Shown: positions 18,285 to 28,443, counted from the first letter of the stretch. The stretch is 64,000 bases of DNA from Aquimarina latercula DSM 2041 (GCF_000430645.1 NZ_AUMK01000004.1:558001-622000); one strand, 5' to 3'. Made by a program: numbers and translations. The notes: generated by a model from the sequence alone, not told the origin.

Positions 18285-19892
18285 ATGCTAACAAAAGAGG
18301 AGAAGCAAATATTCCGAGAAGAATTATTCAGACATTTAGATGGTATAACCGTTGCTCCTGTTGCCTATTCACTCTTAAAAAAAGGAATAACTGATTATAT
18401 CGTTACTAAAAAAAGTGTATCCATTTCTGAAATCATAGAAGAATTTGGAGGAAATGCAGGATATATAAACGTAGCACTCAGAATGCTTTCTTCCCAAAGT
18501 TGGTTGATCTATGAAGTTAAGCAAAATACGATCAAAGTATCCCTAAATGAGTATACAAAAATAGCATTTGATTATTTCTATTTATATGAAGGTGTTGTTG
18601 ATCTTTTAGAATACTCCGGTAAATTTCATCCCAGAAAATTCGAATTAGAGCCATTTCACAAATTAGAAAAATTAATTACTCAGTATAAAAACTCATTTAA
18701 TCTTTCTTTTTCCGAAGATGCCACTACAAATAGAATACAGCATCAAATCTTAAAACATATCGAAGGGATTTTAGTAGGCCCTACTATTGTACATCTTGGA
18801 ATGGGCGGAATGTTTCATAAATATTTTATGGAAGCTTCTTTTAGCGCAGATGAATATCACAAATTTCCCGCAAGTTTTGATACGATCCTTTCTTTTTTAA
18901 GCAATCTAGGATGGTTTAGCAAAAATAATGACAACTACACTTTTACTAACAAAGGTTTGTTTTTTGCTAAAAGAGCAACAGCATATGGCGTAACAGTTTC
19001 TTACATCCCAATGTTTAGACAGATGGATCAATTATTATTTGGTGATCCAAACGTTTTATGGAACACTGAGAAAAGTTCTGACGAATCCCATGTAGACCGC
19101 GAAATGAATGTATGGGGCAGCGGAGGAGCTCACACCACCTATTTTAAAAAAATTGATGAAATTATTATTAGTCTATTCAATAAACCTTTAGAAGAACAAC
19201 CCAAAGGGATTCTTGATATGGGTTGCGGAAATGGCGCATTTCTTATTCATCTTTTCGAAATCATTGAATCAAAAACATTAAGAGGTAAACACCTAGATGA
19301 CCATCCTTTATTTTTAGTTGGTGCAGATTATAACAAAGCAGCACTAAAAGTTACAAGAGCAAATTTAATTCAAGCAGATATCTGGGCAAAAGTTATTTGG
19401 GGTGATATTAGCGATCCTGATCTTCTCGAAAAGGATTTAAAAGAAAATTACAAAATTGAGCTAAAAGATCTTTTATCTGTTAGAACTTTTCTAGATCATA
19501 ACAGAATATGGAGTGAACCAATATCTACATTAAATACGTCTAGTGAATCTACAGGGGCATTTGCATATAGAGGAAAGTTACTACAAAATGATGATGTAGA
19601 ACGTAATCTAAAGGATCATTTTAAAAAATGGGAACCACATATTGCTAAATTTGGTTTAATCGTTATAGAATTACATACTGTACCTCCACACATAGTCTCT
19701 AATAATATCGGAAGCACAGCGGCTACAGCTTATGATGCCACCCATGGATTTTCTGATCAATATATTTTAGAAATCAATTCCTTCCTTAAAGTTATCGAAG
19801 AAGTAGGATTACAAAGCGATCCAAATCATTTTTCTAAATTCCCGAATTCTGAATTGGCAACCGTAAGTATACACTATATTACAGGAAAGTAA
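18285..19892 (+). CDS. Large SAM-dependent methyltransferase with two winged-helix units
   Basis: 535 residues. The N-terminal ~230 residues contain two winged-helix-like repeats. The first runs around YSLLKKGITDYIVTKKSVS with FGGNAGYINVALRMLSSQSW; the second around HIEGILVGPTIVHLGMGGMF with FDTILSFLSNLGWFSKNN and FTNKGLFFAKRA. A class I methyltransferase domain follows (~300-530) with SAM motif ILDMGCGNGAFL, acidic loop VGADYNKAAL and a conserved RTFLDHNRIW segment. The RTFLDHNR block recalls methyltransferases associated with polyketide or natural-product enzymes (AprA-like). No other biosynthetic genes are nearby, so the substrate is unknown. It stands alone, 77 bases after the DUF1456 gene. 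Confidence 0.75.
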   Translation: MLTKEEKQIFREELFRHLDGITVAPVAYSLLKKGITDYIVTKKSVSISEIIEEFGGNAGYINVALRMLSSQSWLIYEVKQNTIKVSLNEYTKIAFDYFYLYEGVVDLLEYSGKFHPRKFELEPFHKLEKLITQYKNSFNLSFSEDATTNRIQHQILKHIEGILVGPTIVHLGMGGMFHKYFMEASFSADEYHKFPASFDTILSFLSNLGWFSKNNDNYTFTNKGLFFAKRATAYGVTVSYIPMFRQMDQLLFGDPNVLWNTEKSSDESHVDREMNVWGSGGAHTTYFKKIDEIIISLFNKPLEEQPKGILDMGCGNGAFLIHLFEIIESKTLRGKHLDDHPLFLVGADYNKAALKVTRANLIQADIWAKVIWGDISDPDLLEKDLKENYKIELKDLLSVRTFLDHNRIWSEPISTLNTSSESTGAFAYRGKLLQNDDVERNLKDHFKKWEPHIAKFGLIVIELHTVPPHIVSNNIGSTAATAYDATHGFSDQYILEINSFLKVIEEVGLQSDPNHFSKFPNSELATVSIHYITGK

Positions 19893-19902
19893 ACGCATAA
19901 AA

Positions 19903-19931
19903 AAAATCCTGGTTGATGAATCCAGGATTTT
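19903..19931. terminator. Bidirectional intrinsic terminator between convergent genes
   Basis: Perfect 10-bp arms AAAATCCTGG (19903-19912) and CCAGGATTTT (19922-19931) with a 9-nt loop. A-runs on the left and T-runs on the right allow use from both strands (methyltransferase gene and the small exported protein). Confidence 0.85.
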
Positions 19932-19952
19932 CTATTTCTTTACTTTTATACC

Positions 19953-20285
19953 TTAAGAGGCAACTACCCTCACTGGCATCGTATAAAATTTAACTCCAGT
20001 GCGTGGTTTAGCTTCTATCTTTTGATAATTTAGCCTGTTTTTAATGTAACCTTTAATGACATCACTATCAGAGTTAACAGAAAGGACTACAATTTCACCT
20101 TCATCGTTTAAAGTAAAAGTAACACTAGCCTCAATCTCATCTTCTATTTTAAAAGAAGGCTTTTTTAATAATTCTTTAATTTCCTGCGTGAAATTAGTTT
20201 CTGACTCTGTTAGTTTTGTACTTGCAGTTGCAACACTACTGATTGCAAAAGCTACTGCTAACAGCATAACATTTAATTTTTTCAT
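19953..20285 (-). CDS. Small periplasmic protein with TonB-C-like strand-helix pattern
   Basis: 110 residues with a clear signal peptide (MKKLNVMLLAVAFAISSVATA). The mature part has the pattern EIEASVTFTLNDEGEIVVLSVNS followed by VIKGYIKNRLNYQKI and a final strand FYTMPVRVVAS. This is reminiscent of the TonB C-terminal fold used in many small flavobacterial periplasmic proteins. It lacks the membrane anchor and proline-rich linker of a real TonB, so an energy-transducing role is unlikely. Function unknown; single gene with a shared terminator. Confidence 0.7.
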   Translation of the reverse strand: MKKLNVMLLAVAFAISSVATASTKLTESETNFTQEIKELLKKPSFKIEDEIEASVTFTLNDEGEIVVLSVNSDSDVIKGYIKNRLNYQKIEAKPRTGVKFYTMPVRVVAS

Positions 20286-20605
20286 TCTATTCGTTTTTAT
20301 TGATTTATGCTTATAAGACTACTAGGCATCAAAGATTGTTACATCCCAAAAACATCTTTAACAACAGATTAACAAACTAACAAACAATAGTTTGCGGAAT
20401 TTATAATCAAACAAAAAAACTTAATTCTATTTAGGCTAAACAACTACTATATTGGTTTTCAACATTAATCTTAATACATCCATCCATACCAATTATAAGA
20501 TTGAAAACTATATATTTTAAAATATGATTAACAGAATCCAATTCGTAAAAACTTAATTTCATTTATTAAATAAAAACACATAAATCTTCATCAATCATAA
20601 AGCTT
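20286..20605. other. Divergent intergenic region, no clear feature
   Basis: 320 AT-rich bases between the small periplasmic protein and the tricorn homologue. It must hold promoters for both, but I could not identify convincing elements, repeats or an RNA gene in it. Confidence 0.4.
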
Positions 20606-23600
20606 ATGAAACAATTAAATTCAATCTTTTACACAGTATTCTTTTTAGCAATTCTGTACTCTTTTAAATCTTATGCCACAGATCCTAAGGATACAAGAAT
20701 GTTGCATACACCAGCAATTAGTCAATCACATATCGCATTTATTTATGCAGAAGATCTATGGGTTGCAAATTCTGATGGCTCTCAACCTCGTAGATTAACC
20801 ATAGATAAAGGAATAGAATCCAATCCTGTTTTTTCGCCTGATGGCAAGCACATTGCTTTCAATGCAGAATATGATGGAAATGTCGATGTTTTTATCATTC
20901 CTGTAGAAGGAGGTATTCCTAAAAGACTGACCTGGCATCCTATGAGGGATACTACTTTAGGTTTTTCTCCAGATGGTAATGCTGTGCTATTTAATTCACA
21001 AAGGGCTATTCATACCAATCGATATTCTAAACTTTATACAGTTCCGGTTACTGGTGGTTTTCCTACAGAACTAGAAATACCGAATGCATGGCATGCCACC
21101 TATTCTCCCGATGGAAAGTATATGGCATATACACCAATAAGAGAACGTTTTCAGCAATGGAAAAACTACCGTGGAGGTACTACTGCTAATATTTGGTTAT
21201 TCTCATTTAATGATAAATCAATTGTTAAAATCCCGCAACCTAAAGGAGGAAGTAATGATGTACAACCTATGTGGAAAGATGATACTATATTCTTCTTAAG
21301 TGATCGCAATGGGGAATTTAATCTATTTTCTTATCAGATAAACTCAAAAACAATAGAACAACTTACTCAATTTGATAAGTTCCCTATTACAAATGCTGAT
21401 TTAGGAAATAATAAAATAATTTTTGAACAAGCCGGTTATCTTCATACATATAATATCAGTACAAAAACGAGTACTAAACTAACTATAGGTATTGCCACAG
21501 ATCTCTTAGAATTACGTGATAGATATGTAAAGAGTTCACGATACGTGCGTTCCGTTGATATATCTCCTTCTGGAAAAAGAGCAGTTTTTGACTATAGAGG
21601 AGAAATTATAACCGTTCCTGAAAATAAAGGAGATTCTAGAAACTTAACTCAAAGCACGGGAAGTCATGAAAAATATCCTTCTTGGTCTCCTGACGGAAAA
21701 AACATTGCTTATTTTTCTGATGATTCTGGAGAATATGAATTACATATTAAATCGCAAGATGGAAAAGGAGATTCTCGAAAATTTAAAATCCCAGGCACAG
21801 GTTTTTACGCTTATACAAATTGGTCTCCAGATAGCAAAAAAATTAGCTTTTCTGATAATGGTAGAAATTTATATATTCTAGATGTCGATTCTAAAAAAGT
21901 TTCAAAAATTGCCAGTGATGAATACTATGTTCCAGGGGCTTTTAGAAATATTTTTGGAGATTGGTCTCATGACTCTAAATGGATTGTTTATTCTAAAATC
22001 ATAGATTCTAACTTTGAGCAAGTATTTTTATACAATTTACAGGAATCAAAATCATACCCTATAAGTGATGGATTAAGTAATGCTACCAATCCTATTTTTG
22101 ATCCAAGCGGAGATTATATTTATTTCTTTGCCTCTACCGATGCCGGACCCGTTGTTAACTGGTTTGATCAGTCCAACCAGGATATGACAGCTACCAACTC
22201 TATTTATTTAGCTACACTTAGAAAAGACATCATCTCTCCTTTTGCTAAAGAAAGTGATGAAGAAGAAACTAAAGAAGAAGAAAAATCATCAGAAAGTGAA
22301 GAGGCAGAAAAATTATTAAAAATTGATCTAGATGGTATTCAAAATAGAATAATTGATCTTCCCATACGGGCTGGTAATTATTACGGATTAAATTCTGGTG
22401 AAGCTAGTAAAATCTTATATATTTCCCGGAACCCATTAGATCGTTCAGCACCTTCTTCACTTCATCAGTATGATCTAAAAGAACGTAAAGATTCTAAGGT
22501 GATGGATCTGGATGATTATGTTATCTCTGCCAACGGTAAAAAAATGCTTTACCAAAAAAGAGATACTTGGGGAATCACAGATACAGGAAAAAAACCAAAG
22601 TCCGGAAAAGGAATCTTAAAAGTTAATGAAATAGAGGTAAAAATGAGCCCAATGAAGGAATGGGAAAACATTTTCGAAGAAGCATGGAGGATTAATCGTG
22701 ACTATTTTTATGACCCAGGAATGCACGGTTCTGATTGGAAAGGAATGAAAAAGAAATACCAACAGTTTTTACCTCATCTTTCCTGCAGAAATGACCTTAA
22801 CAGAGTTATACAATGGATGTGTAGTGAATTATCTGTAGGTCATCATAGACTACAAGGAGGTGGAGAAAAGTTGAATACTCCTGAAAGAATTCCTGGAGGT
22901 CTTCTTGGAGCCGATTATGAAATAACAAACAATAGGTATCGATTTAAGAAAATTTATGGTGGATTAAATTGGACTCCTGATTTAAGATCACCGCTAACAG
23001 AGCCCGGAGTTTTAGTGAATAAGGGGGATTATTTATTAGCTGTAAACGGAACAAATATCGAAGGTACTATGAACCTTTTTAGTGTTTTTGAGAATACCGC
23101 AAATAAAATTACCGAAATTACCATAAGTCCTAATAACTCATATAAAAATTCTAGAGTCGTAAAAGTAACGCCTATAGCTAGTGAGTATCGATTACGTAAT
23201 CGAGATTGGATAGAAGGAAATTTAAAAAAAGTACACGAAGCTACTAATGGTGAGGTAGCGTATGTATATGTTCCAAATACTGCTGGTGCTGGTCATGAAT
23301 ATTTTAAAAGATATTTCTTCCCACAAGCCAATAAAAAAGCGATTATTATTGATGAACGTTTTAATGGAGGTGGTCAGATAGCGGATTATTATATCAATTT
23401 ATTACTAAACCCTTATCAATCTCATTGGAATTTCAGGTATGGAAAGGATCTAAAAACACCAAGTGCTTCTATTCAAGGACCTAAAGTAATGATCATTGAT
23501 GAAACCGCTGGATCTGGTGGAGATATGTTACCATGGATGTTTAGAAAATTTAAAGTAGGACAAATGGTAGGTAAACGAACTTGGGGAGGTTTAGTTGGAG

Positions 23601-23854
23601 TTTTAGGATTTCCAGAATTTATTGATGGTGCAAGCGTTACCGCTCCTAATGTAGCAATTTGGACAGAAGATGGTTTCATTGTAGAAAATGTTGGTGTAGC
23701 GCCAGACATAGAAGTAGATCAATTACCGTCTGAAGTAATTAAAGGAAGGGATCCCCAATTAGAAAAAGCAATAGAAATAGCCTTGAAAGAACTAAAAAAT
23801 AATCCATCTAAAGAACATAAAAGACCTCCATATCCTAAAAGAGCAAGTAATTAG
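20606..23854 (+). CDS. Tricorn protease homologue (S41 family), exported
   Basis: 1082 residues, full length for a tricorn-like peptidase. A signal peptide (MKQLNSIFYTVFFLAILYSFKSYA) is followed by a six-bladed WD40-like propeller with SPDGKHIAF-type repeats, a second propeller (SPSGKRAVFDY, SPDGKNIAYFSDDS), a Lys/Glu-rich linker near residues 545-565, the C1 helical domain, a PDZ domain (~790-860) and the S41 catalytic domain. Catalytic residues align in order with archaeal tricorn: His746 or His747 in VGHHRLQ, Ser970 in AGSGGDMLPW, Glu1027 in IVENVGVAPD. It probably degrades peptides of intermediate length in the periplasm. A terminator follows; single gene. Confidence 0.92.
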   Translation: MKQLNSIFYTVFFLAILYSFKSYATDPKDTRMLHTPAISQSHIAFIYAEDLWVANSDGSQPRRLTIDKGIESNPVFSPDGKHIAFNAEYDGNVDVFIIPVEGGIPKRLTWHPMRDTTLGFSPDGNAVLFNSQRAIHTNRYSKLYTVPVTGGFPTELEIPNAWHATYSPDGKYMAYTPIRERFQQWKNYRGGTTANIWLFSFNDKSIVKIPQPKGGSNDVQPMWKDDTIFFLSDRNGEFNLFSYQINSKTIEQLTQFDKFPITNADLGNNKIIFEQAGYLHTYNISTKTSTKLTIGIATDLLELRDRYVKSSRYVRSVDISPSGKRAVFDYRGEIITVPENKGDSRNLTQSTGSHEKYPSWSPDGKNIAYFSDDSGEYELHIKSQDGKGDSRKFKIPGTGFYAYTNWSPDSKKISFSDNGRNLYILDVDSKKVSKIASDEYYVPGAFRNIFGDWSHDSKWIVYSKIIDSNFEQVFLYNLQESKSYPISDGLSNATNPIFDPSGDYIYFFASTDAGPVVNWFDQSNQDMTATNSIYLATLRKDIISPFAKESDEEETKEEEKSSESEEAEKLLKIDLDGIQNRIIDLPIRAGNYYGLNSGEASKILYISRNPLDRSAPSSLHQYDLKERKDSKVMDLDDYVISANGKKMLYQKRDTWGITDTGKKPKSGKGILKVNEIEVKMSPMKEWENIFEEAWRINRDYFYDPGMHGSDWKGMKKKYQQFLPHLSCRNDLNRVIQWMCSELSVGHHRLQGGGEKLNTPERIPGGLLGADYEITNNRYRFKKIYGGLNWTPDLRSPLTEPGVLVNKGDYLLAVNGTNIEGTMNLFSVFENTANKITEITISPNNSYKNSRVVKVTPIASEYRLRNRDWIEGNLKKVHEATNGEVAYVYVPNTAGAGHEYFKRYFFPQANKKAIIIDERFNGGGQIADYYINLLLNPYQSHWNFRYGKDLKTPSASIQGPKVMIIDETAGSGGDMLPWMFRKFKVGQMVGKRTWGGLVGVLGFPEFIDGASVTAPNVAIWTEDGFIVENVGVAPDIEVDQLPSEVIKGRDPQLEKAIEIALKELKNNPSKEHKRPPYPKRASN

Positions 23855-23883
23855 TTTTAACCCGAATTAGGTATTTCATAATA

Positions 23884-23918
23884 AAGGTCAGTCAACATTC
23901 ATAACGTTAACTGACCTT
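23884..23918 (+). terminator. Intrinsic terminator after the tricorn homologue
   Basis: AAGGTCAGT (23884-23892) pairs with ACTGACCTT (23910-23918). The stem continues inward by AAC/GTT after one mismatch and is followed by ATTTTTTATT. Confidence 0.8.
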
Positions 23919-24002
23919 ATTTTTTATTATATAAAATTATTTTTCTAAGCTAAAACGATAGATAAGTATTTACAACAATAAATGTGAAAATTGATTTTTA
24001 AA

Positions 24003-24515
24003 CTAAGCCGCTTGTTCAAAAGCTATATAATTAACTAATTTTCCTTTTTTGTCTCTTACAGGAAAACCTTTAATATGACATAAATATGTAGATCTATCCT
24101 TTTTATAATTAACAATCGAAACTTCGAACGGTTCTTGATTATCAATTGCGGCTCTAATAATCTTAGATGTTTTTAGATCCGTTTGTTCACCTTGAAACAT
24201 TTTTGGAGAATTACCCACAACCTCTTGCGGTGTGTATCCACTCATTTTTTCAATATTACGAGTAGCATATACTATTTTAAGATCCGCATTAGTAATAACT
24301 ATAACGGATTTTTTATGAACAAGCTCATTATGATATACGTTCTCGAAATCCCATTTTTTTGTTATTTTATTTAAAGAATCAAGATCGTTCTTAAAATTAT
24401 TCAAAAACCAATTATGTTCTCCATAGAATTCCCAACTAGATAACGGAAGAACTAATGCCGGAATCGAATTGTAATATTCTGCCATCATTGTATCATAACC
24501 CTCAAACTCTTTCAT
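24003..24515 (-). CDS. Single PAS-domain signalling protein
   Basis: 170 residues from the ATG at 24515 (an upstream TTG would add six). The N-terminal 70 residues are helical and unrecognised. The C-terminal part is a PAS domain: VIVITNADLKIVYATRNIEKMSGYTPQEVVG, NSPKMFQGEQTD, then EPFEVSIVNYKKDRSTYLCHI and a final strand LVNYIAFEQ. It aligns with LOV-type domains, but the position of the photoactive Cys is Pro in NSPKMFQG, so flavin photochemistry of the LOV kind is not expected. There is no kinase, cyclase or other output domain, so it may act as a small partner protein. Confidence 0.85.
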   Translation of the reverse strand: MKEFEGYDTMMAEYYNSIPALVLPLSSWEFYGEHNWFLNNFKNDLDSLNKITKKWDFENVYHNELVHKKSVIVITNADLKIVYATRNIEKMSGYTPQEVVGNSPKMFQGEQTDLKTSKIIRAAIDNQEPFEVSIVNYKKDRSTYLCHIKGFPVRDKKGKLVNYIAFEQAA

Positions 24516-24611
24516 AACCTGTGTTTTAAGCAAATTTATAGATTAAAACCAAAACCATAGATTGAACAAAAGTTAATTATACAAGTAAACAAAAGTTAAA
24601 TTTTATCCTTA

Positions 24612-27083
24612 TTACCACTTAAATTGCAATGTTGCATACCAAGTTAAAGGATCAGATGGTATAATTCCAGGACCTGGATATCCCGTAGCTCTTTGCGTAA
24701 AATAACTCTCATCTAAAAGATTATTAACTCCTGTTTCTAATTTAAACTTCTTATATGTGAAAGAAAAAGAAACATCTAAAATTGAATAAGATGGAATCTC
24801 ACCAATAATACCATTTCTATTATCTCCATCTAAAGCTACAGAAGCATTAGAAACATCAGTAAATTGCTCAGAAAGGTATGTATATTGAAGGTTTGCTAGA
24901 AAATTCTTATAACCAAACTTAAGTCCCGTTTTTAGGTTAATCTCTGGTATAAACTCTACTTTGTTTCCTTCTACCCCCGAAAGATCAGACGATGTATATT
25001 CTGAACTGGTAAAAGAAGTGTTAGCAAAAAGATTTAATCTATAATTTTCATTATCTCCAGAAAATGTATTCCAAATATTCCAATCTACGAAACTCTCTAC
25101 TCCATAAATAAACGCATCTCCGATGTTTCCTCTTACGCGTTCAGCCCTATCATTAAAAACAATGCCTATTCTATCATCATACACCAGCCCAAAAACACTC
25201 ACATCATATGACAACATATTATTTAATCTACCTCGTACTCCAATATCCGCGGTAAAGCCTTCTTCATCTCCTATGTTTGGATCCACTCTAAATGTTGGAC
25301 TTACTACTCTTATATCACTAAAAGTAATAGATCTATAATTTTGTGAAACATTCACATAAGTTTCTAGAGAATTATTAAGTTTATAACTAGACCCTATTCC
25401 GAAAAGAAAAAAAGATCGATCCAATTCTCTATTATCCGTCTCTGTGTTATTAGCAATAGGGTTACCAGCATTATCAAACACTACATTATTAAAAGTTCCT
25501 TCACTCTCTGTTTTAATATATTCAAATCTAAATCCTGGAGTAATAGAAAACTTCTCTGATAATTTGAAAATATTTTCTCCAAAAATAGCGAGGTTAACAT
25601 TGGGGAAATCAAAAGAAGATTGATTAGGGTAATCAGGAAAAGTCTCATCCTGAAAGTTAAAATCAGGCCCTGACCCAAGACCTCCTGATCCTTGTCTAGA
25701 ATCATTGGATGCTTTATAAAACTTCGAACCAATAAGAAAAACAGATTCCTTATCTAGCAAATCATATCTAGTAAGTAATCTTGCCTCTGCTCCCCAATTT
25801 CTAAAATTATCAACAATAAGATCTCTAGAATTCACAAAATTGCCAGATCCATCTACTTCATCAACATCTGTAATAGGGTTTGTATTAAGACTACCAGGAA
25901 TTCCTCTAAAACCTACTGCAGATCTAGAAGCATCCAAACCAAATAGATTAAGACTAAAATCTGTCCTGTCAGAAAATTCATGTTCTAGTTTTAAAGAAAA
26001 TAATTTCCAATTTACATCAAACCAATTCCTAGTTCTATTACTAAATGTAGGATCTATGTTAAATTGAGTATCCGTTAAACCACCCGGTTGTTTAGCCAAA
26101 TAGTCTAAATAAGTAAACTCCCCGATCAACTTCGTTCTATCCGATAATTGATACCCCAAATGAACATAGGCATTCTTAGAATCAAACTCGGAGTTAGCTC
26201 TAAACCCATCACCTTGCTTATAATTGAAATAGGTATAATAACTAAACTTACCAACAGTACCTCCTAAACTATTGAAACTAGTGAAAAGGTTATAAGAACC
26301 TAACGTTTGACGAGATACTAATTCTATTTTCTTGTTTGGATTTGGCTTTTTCATTTTAAAATTCAACAAACCTCCAAACTGTGTTCCATATTGTAATGAA
26401 GCAGCCCCTCGCACAACTTGTATTTCTTCAATAGCTTCTGCAGGTGGTGTATAGTAACTTTCTGGATACCCTAATACATCAGCACTAATATCATATCCGT
26501 TCTGACGGGTGTTAAAATTTGCTGTACGATTAGGGTCTAAACCTCTACCTCCTATATTAAGTTGTAATCCCCCCGTACTATTCTCATAAATATTTAATCC
26601 AGCGACCTGCGCATAAATTTGCCTTGCATTATTAGAAGCTAAATTACCTTGAACATTACTTAGTAAAACTACCTCACTTTTTTTACCTGCATATATTGCA
26701 GTTCCTTCTACAGGTTTTAAACGTTTAAGTCCAAATACTTTTTCTCTTCGTTGTGTTACTACTACCTCAGACAACTCTTCTCCTAATGTTTTTAGAACAA
26801 AATTAACTTCTAGGTCATTATCCACCTTTACTTGTCGCTCCAAAATTTCATAATCAAAGCTAAAAACAGATAAATAGTAATCCCCTTGCTCCACATCCAC
26901 AAATTCGAAACTACCATCTCCTCTTGTAATTGTTTGTTCTCCAGTAGATCTATTATACACCTCCGCACCTTGAATTGGTCCATTATTTTCATTTAAAACA
27001 ACCCCCTTAATCTTGTATTGCGCCGATACAACTGTAGTTAACAGTAAAAAAAACACAACTACTTTACAATCCCTTAATCTCAT
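24612..27083 (-). CDS. TonB-dependent receptor of the imelysin/HTTM locus (probable iron uptake)
   Basis: 823 residues from the ATG at 27083. The start overlaps the end of the HTTM gene by 20 bases and is followed by the signal peptide region RLRDCKVVVFFLLLTTVVSAQ. A carboxypeptidase-like domain (IKGVVLNENNGPIQGAEVYN) precedes a plug domain (LSEVVVTQRREKVFGLKRL, QVAGLNIYENSTGGLQLNIGGRGLDPNRT, EEIQVVRGAASLQYGTQFGG) and a 22-strand-type barrel ending in WYATLQFKW. The RGLDPNRT and LQYGTQFGG blocks are typical of FecA-like siderophore or metal-complex receptors. Coupling to imelysin and HTTM genes suggests iron or another metal complex as cargo; the ligand is unknown. Confidence 0.87.
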   Translation of the reverse strand: MRLRDCKVVVFFLLLTTVVSAQYKIKGVVLNENNGPIQGAEVYNRSTGEQTITRGDGSFEFVDVEQGDYYLSVFSFDYEILERQVKVDNDLEVNFVLKTLGEELSEVVVTQRREKVFGLKRLKPVEGTAIYAGKKSEVVLLSNVQGNLASNNARQIYAQVAGLNIYENSTGGLQLNIGGRGLDPNRTANFNTRQNGYDISADVLGYPESYYTPPAEAIEEIQVVRGAASLQYGTQFGGLLNFKMKKPNPNKKIELVSRQTLGSYNLFTSFNSLGGTVGKFSYYTYFNYKQGDGFRANSEFDSKNAYVHLGYQLSDRTKLIGEFTYLDYLAKQPGGLTDTQFNIDPTFSNRTRNWFDVNWKLFSLKLEHEFSDRTDFSLNLFGLDASRSAVGFRGIPGSLNTNPITDVDEVDGSGNFVNSRDLIVDNFRNWGAEARLLTRYDLLDKESVFLIGSKFYKASNDSRQGSGGLGSGPDFNFQDETFPDYPNQSSFDFPNVNLAIFGENIFKLSEKFSITPGFRFEYIKTESEGTFNNVVFDNAGNPIANNTETDNRELDRSFFLFGIGSSYKLNNSLETYVNVSQNYRSITFSDIRVVSPTFRVDPNIGDEEGFTADIGVRGRLNNMLSYDVSVFGLVYDDRIGIVFNDRAERVRGNIGDAFIYGVESFVDWNIWNTFSGDNENYRLNLFANTSFTSSEYTSSDLSGVEGNKVEFIPEINLKTGLKFGYKNFLANLQYTYLSEQFTDVSNASVALDGDNRNGIIGEIPSYSILDVSFSFTYKKFKLETGVNNLLDESYFTQRATGYPGPGIIPSDPLTWYATLQFKW

Positions 27084-28425
27084 CCTTGAATGGAATAATC
27101 CACGTTTTATGTTCAAATGACTCTTTTTGTTTTCCAAGATCCACTGTGGGATCAATATATTGACTACTTAATCTACCATTAAGCGCCACATAACTTTCTA
27201 CAAATACCTGCACATTCTGATGCCCCTGTTTTTCAAAATGTTTTTTTAAGTAGTTTGCATACTCTAATATAAAATCTGGCTGTGTTGCCATTTGTTTTTG
27301 CTGAAAAGGAGTTAAAAAATCATCATTATCAACATAAAATCGTTTTCCAGTTTTTTGATCTACGATTTTAAAATTAGCGTAACCTGCCTTTTCCATTAAC
27401 ATCACACGCCAAGAGAAACGATACCCCTCTTCTGTCCAAAACAATTCTCCGGGATATAGCATATACCGAAACGGCAAAAGTAATTGAATCACAAAAAATA
27501 TTCCTACTATCGACACAATAATTTTTGTTCTTACAGATCTTATAATTAAAGCTCTATTAGTATCAAAACCTATTTTCTTAATATTGAATATTCTTGAAAT
27601 GAATTGTAATATCTTGTGATGTATATTCCCACCAAAAAATATCAATGCACTTACAATCATCACATACGGAAACATTCCTATTGGAAAAAGGACTCTAGTC
27701 AAAATATGAAACACAACTACCATTATAAAGCCGAAAACTCTAGTCTTTCTAGATAGTAATAAAAATGGAATTGTTAAATCATAAATAGCACCAGTATAAC
27801 TAAATGTATAATGTACCCATTCTTGTTGCATTAAATCACCAATTAAAGGAATATCATATTTAGAAGGCAACCATATTTTAAGCGGCATAGCAGTTAATAA
27901 CCAATCTGAATTAAGCTTTGCAAGGCCAGCGTAGAAATACACTATTCCAATAAGTAACTTAAGCGTATCAATTGTCCAAACTGGTATTTTCTGAAAAGAC
28001 ATCCCTCTTATTTTAGCATCCAATGAATAATAAGCGTTAGCTGGTAAAAAGATTAACAAAAAACTTAGAATACTAATAAAGTAGTAATGGTTAAGATACG
28101 TAGTCTTATCCATCAATTCTATATATGTAAAACTTAAAAAAAATACTATGATTGCAATTCTATATTTATATCCAATCATGACAAGTAGAGCAGAAACAGC
28201 ACATAAAATAAAAATCAGATATGTATAACTGCCAATGGGTTTAATAAAATCAAACCCATAATACGAGAAGAAAAAAGTTGGTTGAACATATAATTTATCT
28301 ATCCAACCGTAACTCCAAAAACGAATAATACTAATAAACATCATTAAACCAAAAAAAATACGAAAGACTGCAAGTGGTGCAGCCTCTGTATTTTTTTTAA
28401 GATATTCGTTTAATTGAAAATTCAT
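27064..28425 (-). CDS. HTTM-domain membrane protein (gamma-carboxylase-like)
   Basis: 453 residues. About eight hydrophobic segments occupy residues ~18-305, with the HTTM opening PLAVFRIFFGLMMFISIIRFW and the family motif around YFYAGLAKLNSDWL. A short soluble C-terminal domain follows (GYRFSWRVMLMEKAGYANFKI onwards, with a conserved W/RM pattern shared with vitamin K-dependent gamma-carboxylase relatives). The biochemical role of bacterial HTTM proteins is mostly unknown; here the neighbours point to metal acquisition. The gene starts 18 bases after the imelysin gene and overlaps the receptor gene downstream. Confidence 0.85.
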   Translation of the reverse strand: MNFQLNEYLKKNTEAAPLAVFRIFFGLMMFISIIRFWSYGWIDKLYVQPTFFFSYYGFDFIKPIGSYTYLIFILCAVSALLVMIGYKYRIAIIVFFLSFTYIELMDKTTYLNHYYFISILSFLLIFLPANAYYSLDAKIRGMSFQKIPVWTIDTLKLLIGIVYFYAGLAKLNSDWLLTAMPLKIWLPSKYDIPLIGDLMQQEWVHYTFSYTGAIYDLTIPFLLLSRKTRVFGFIMVVVFHILTRVLFPIGMFPYVMIVSALIFFGGNIHHKILQFISRIFNIKKIGFDTNRALIIRSVRTKIIVSIVGIFFVIQLLLPFRYMLYPGELFWTEEGYRFSWRVMLMEKAGYANFKIVDQKTGKRFYVDNDDFLTPFQQKQMATQPDFILEYANYLKKHFEKQGHQNVQVFVESYVALNGRLSSQYIDPTVDLGKQKESFEHKTWIIPFKDEIKGL

Positions 28426-28443
28426 AAGAGAACGAGATTACAT

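Noticed and set aside
24003-24515. LOV-type blue-light photoreceptor
   Set aside because: The PAS domain is LOV-like but the photoactive cysteine position reads Pro in NSPKMFQG.
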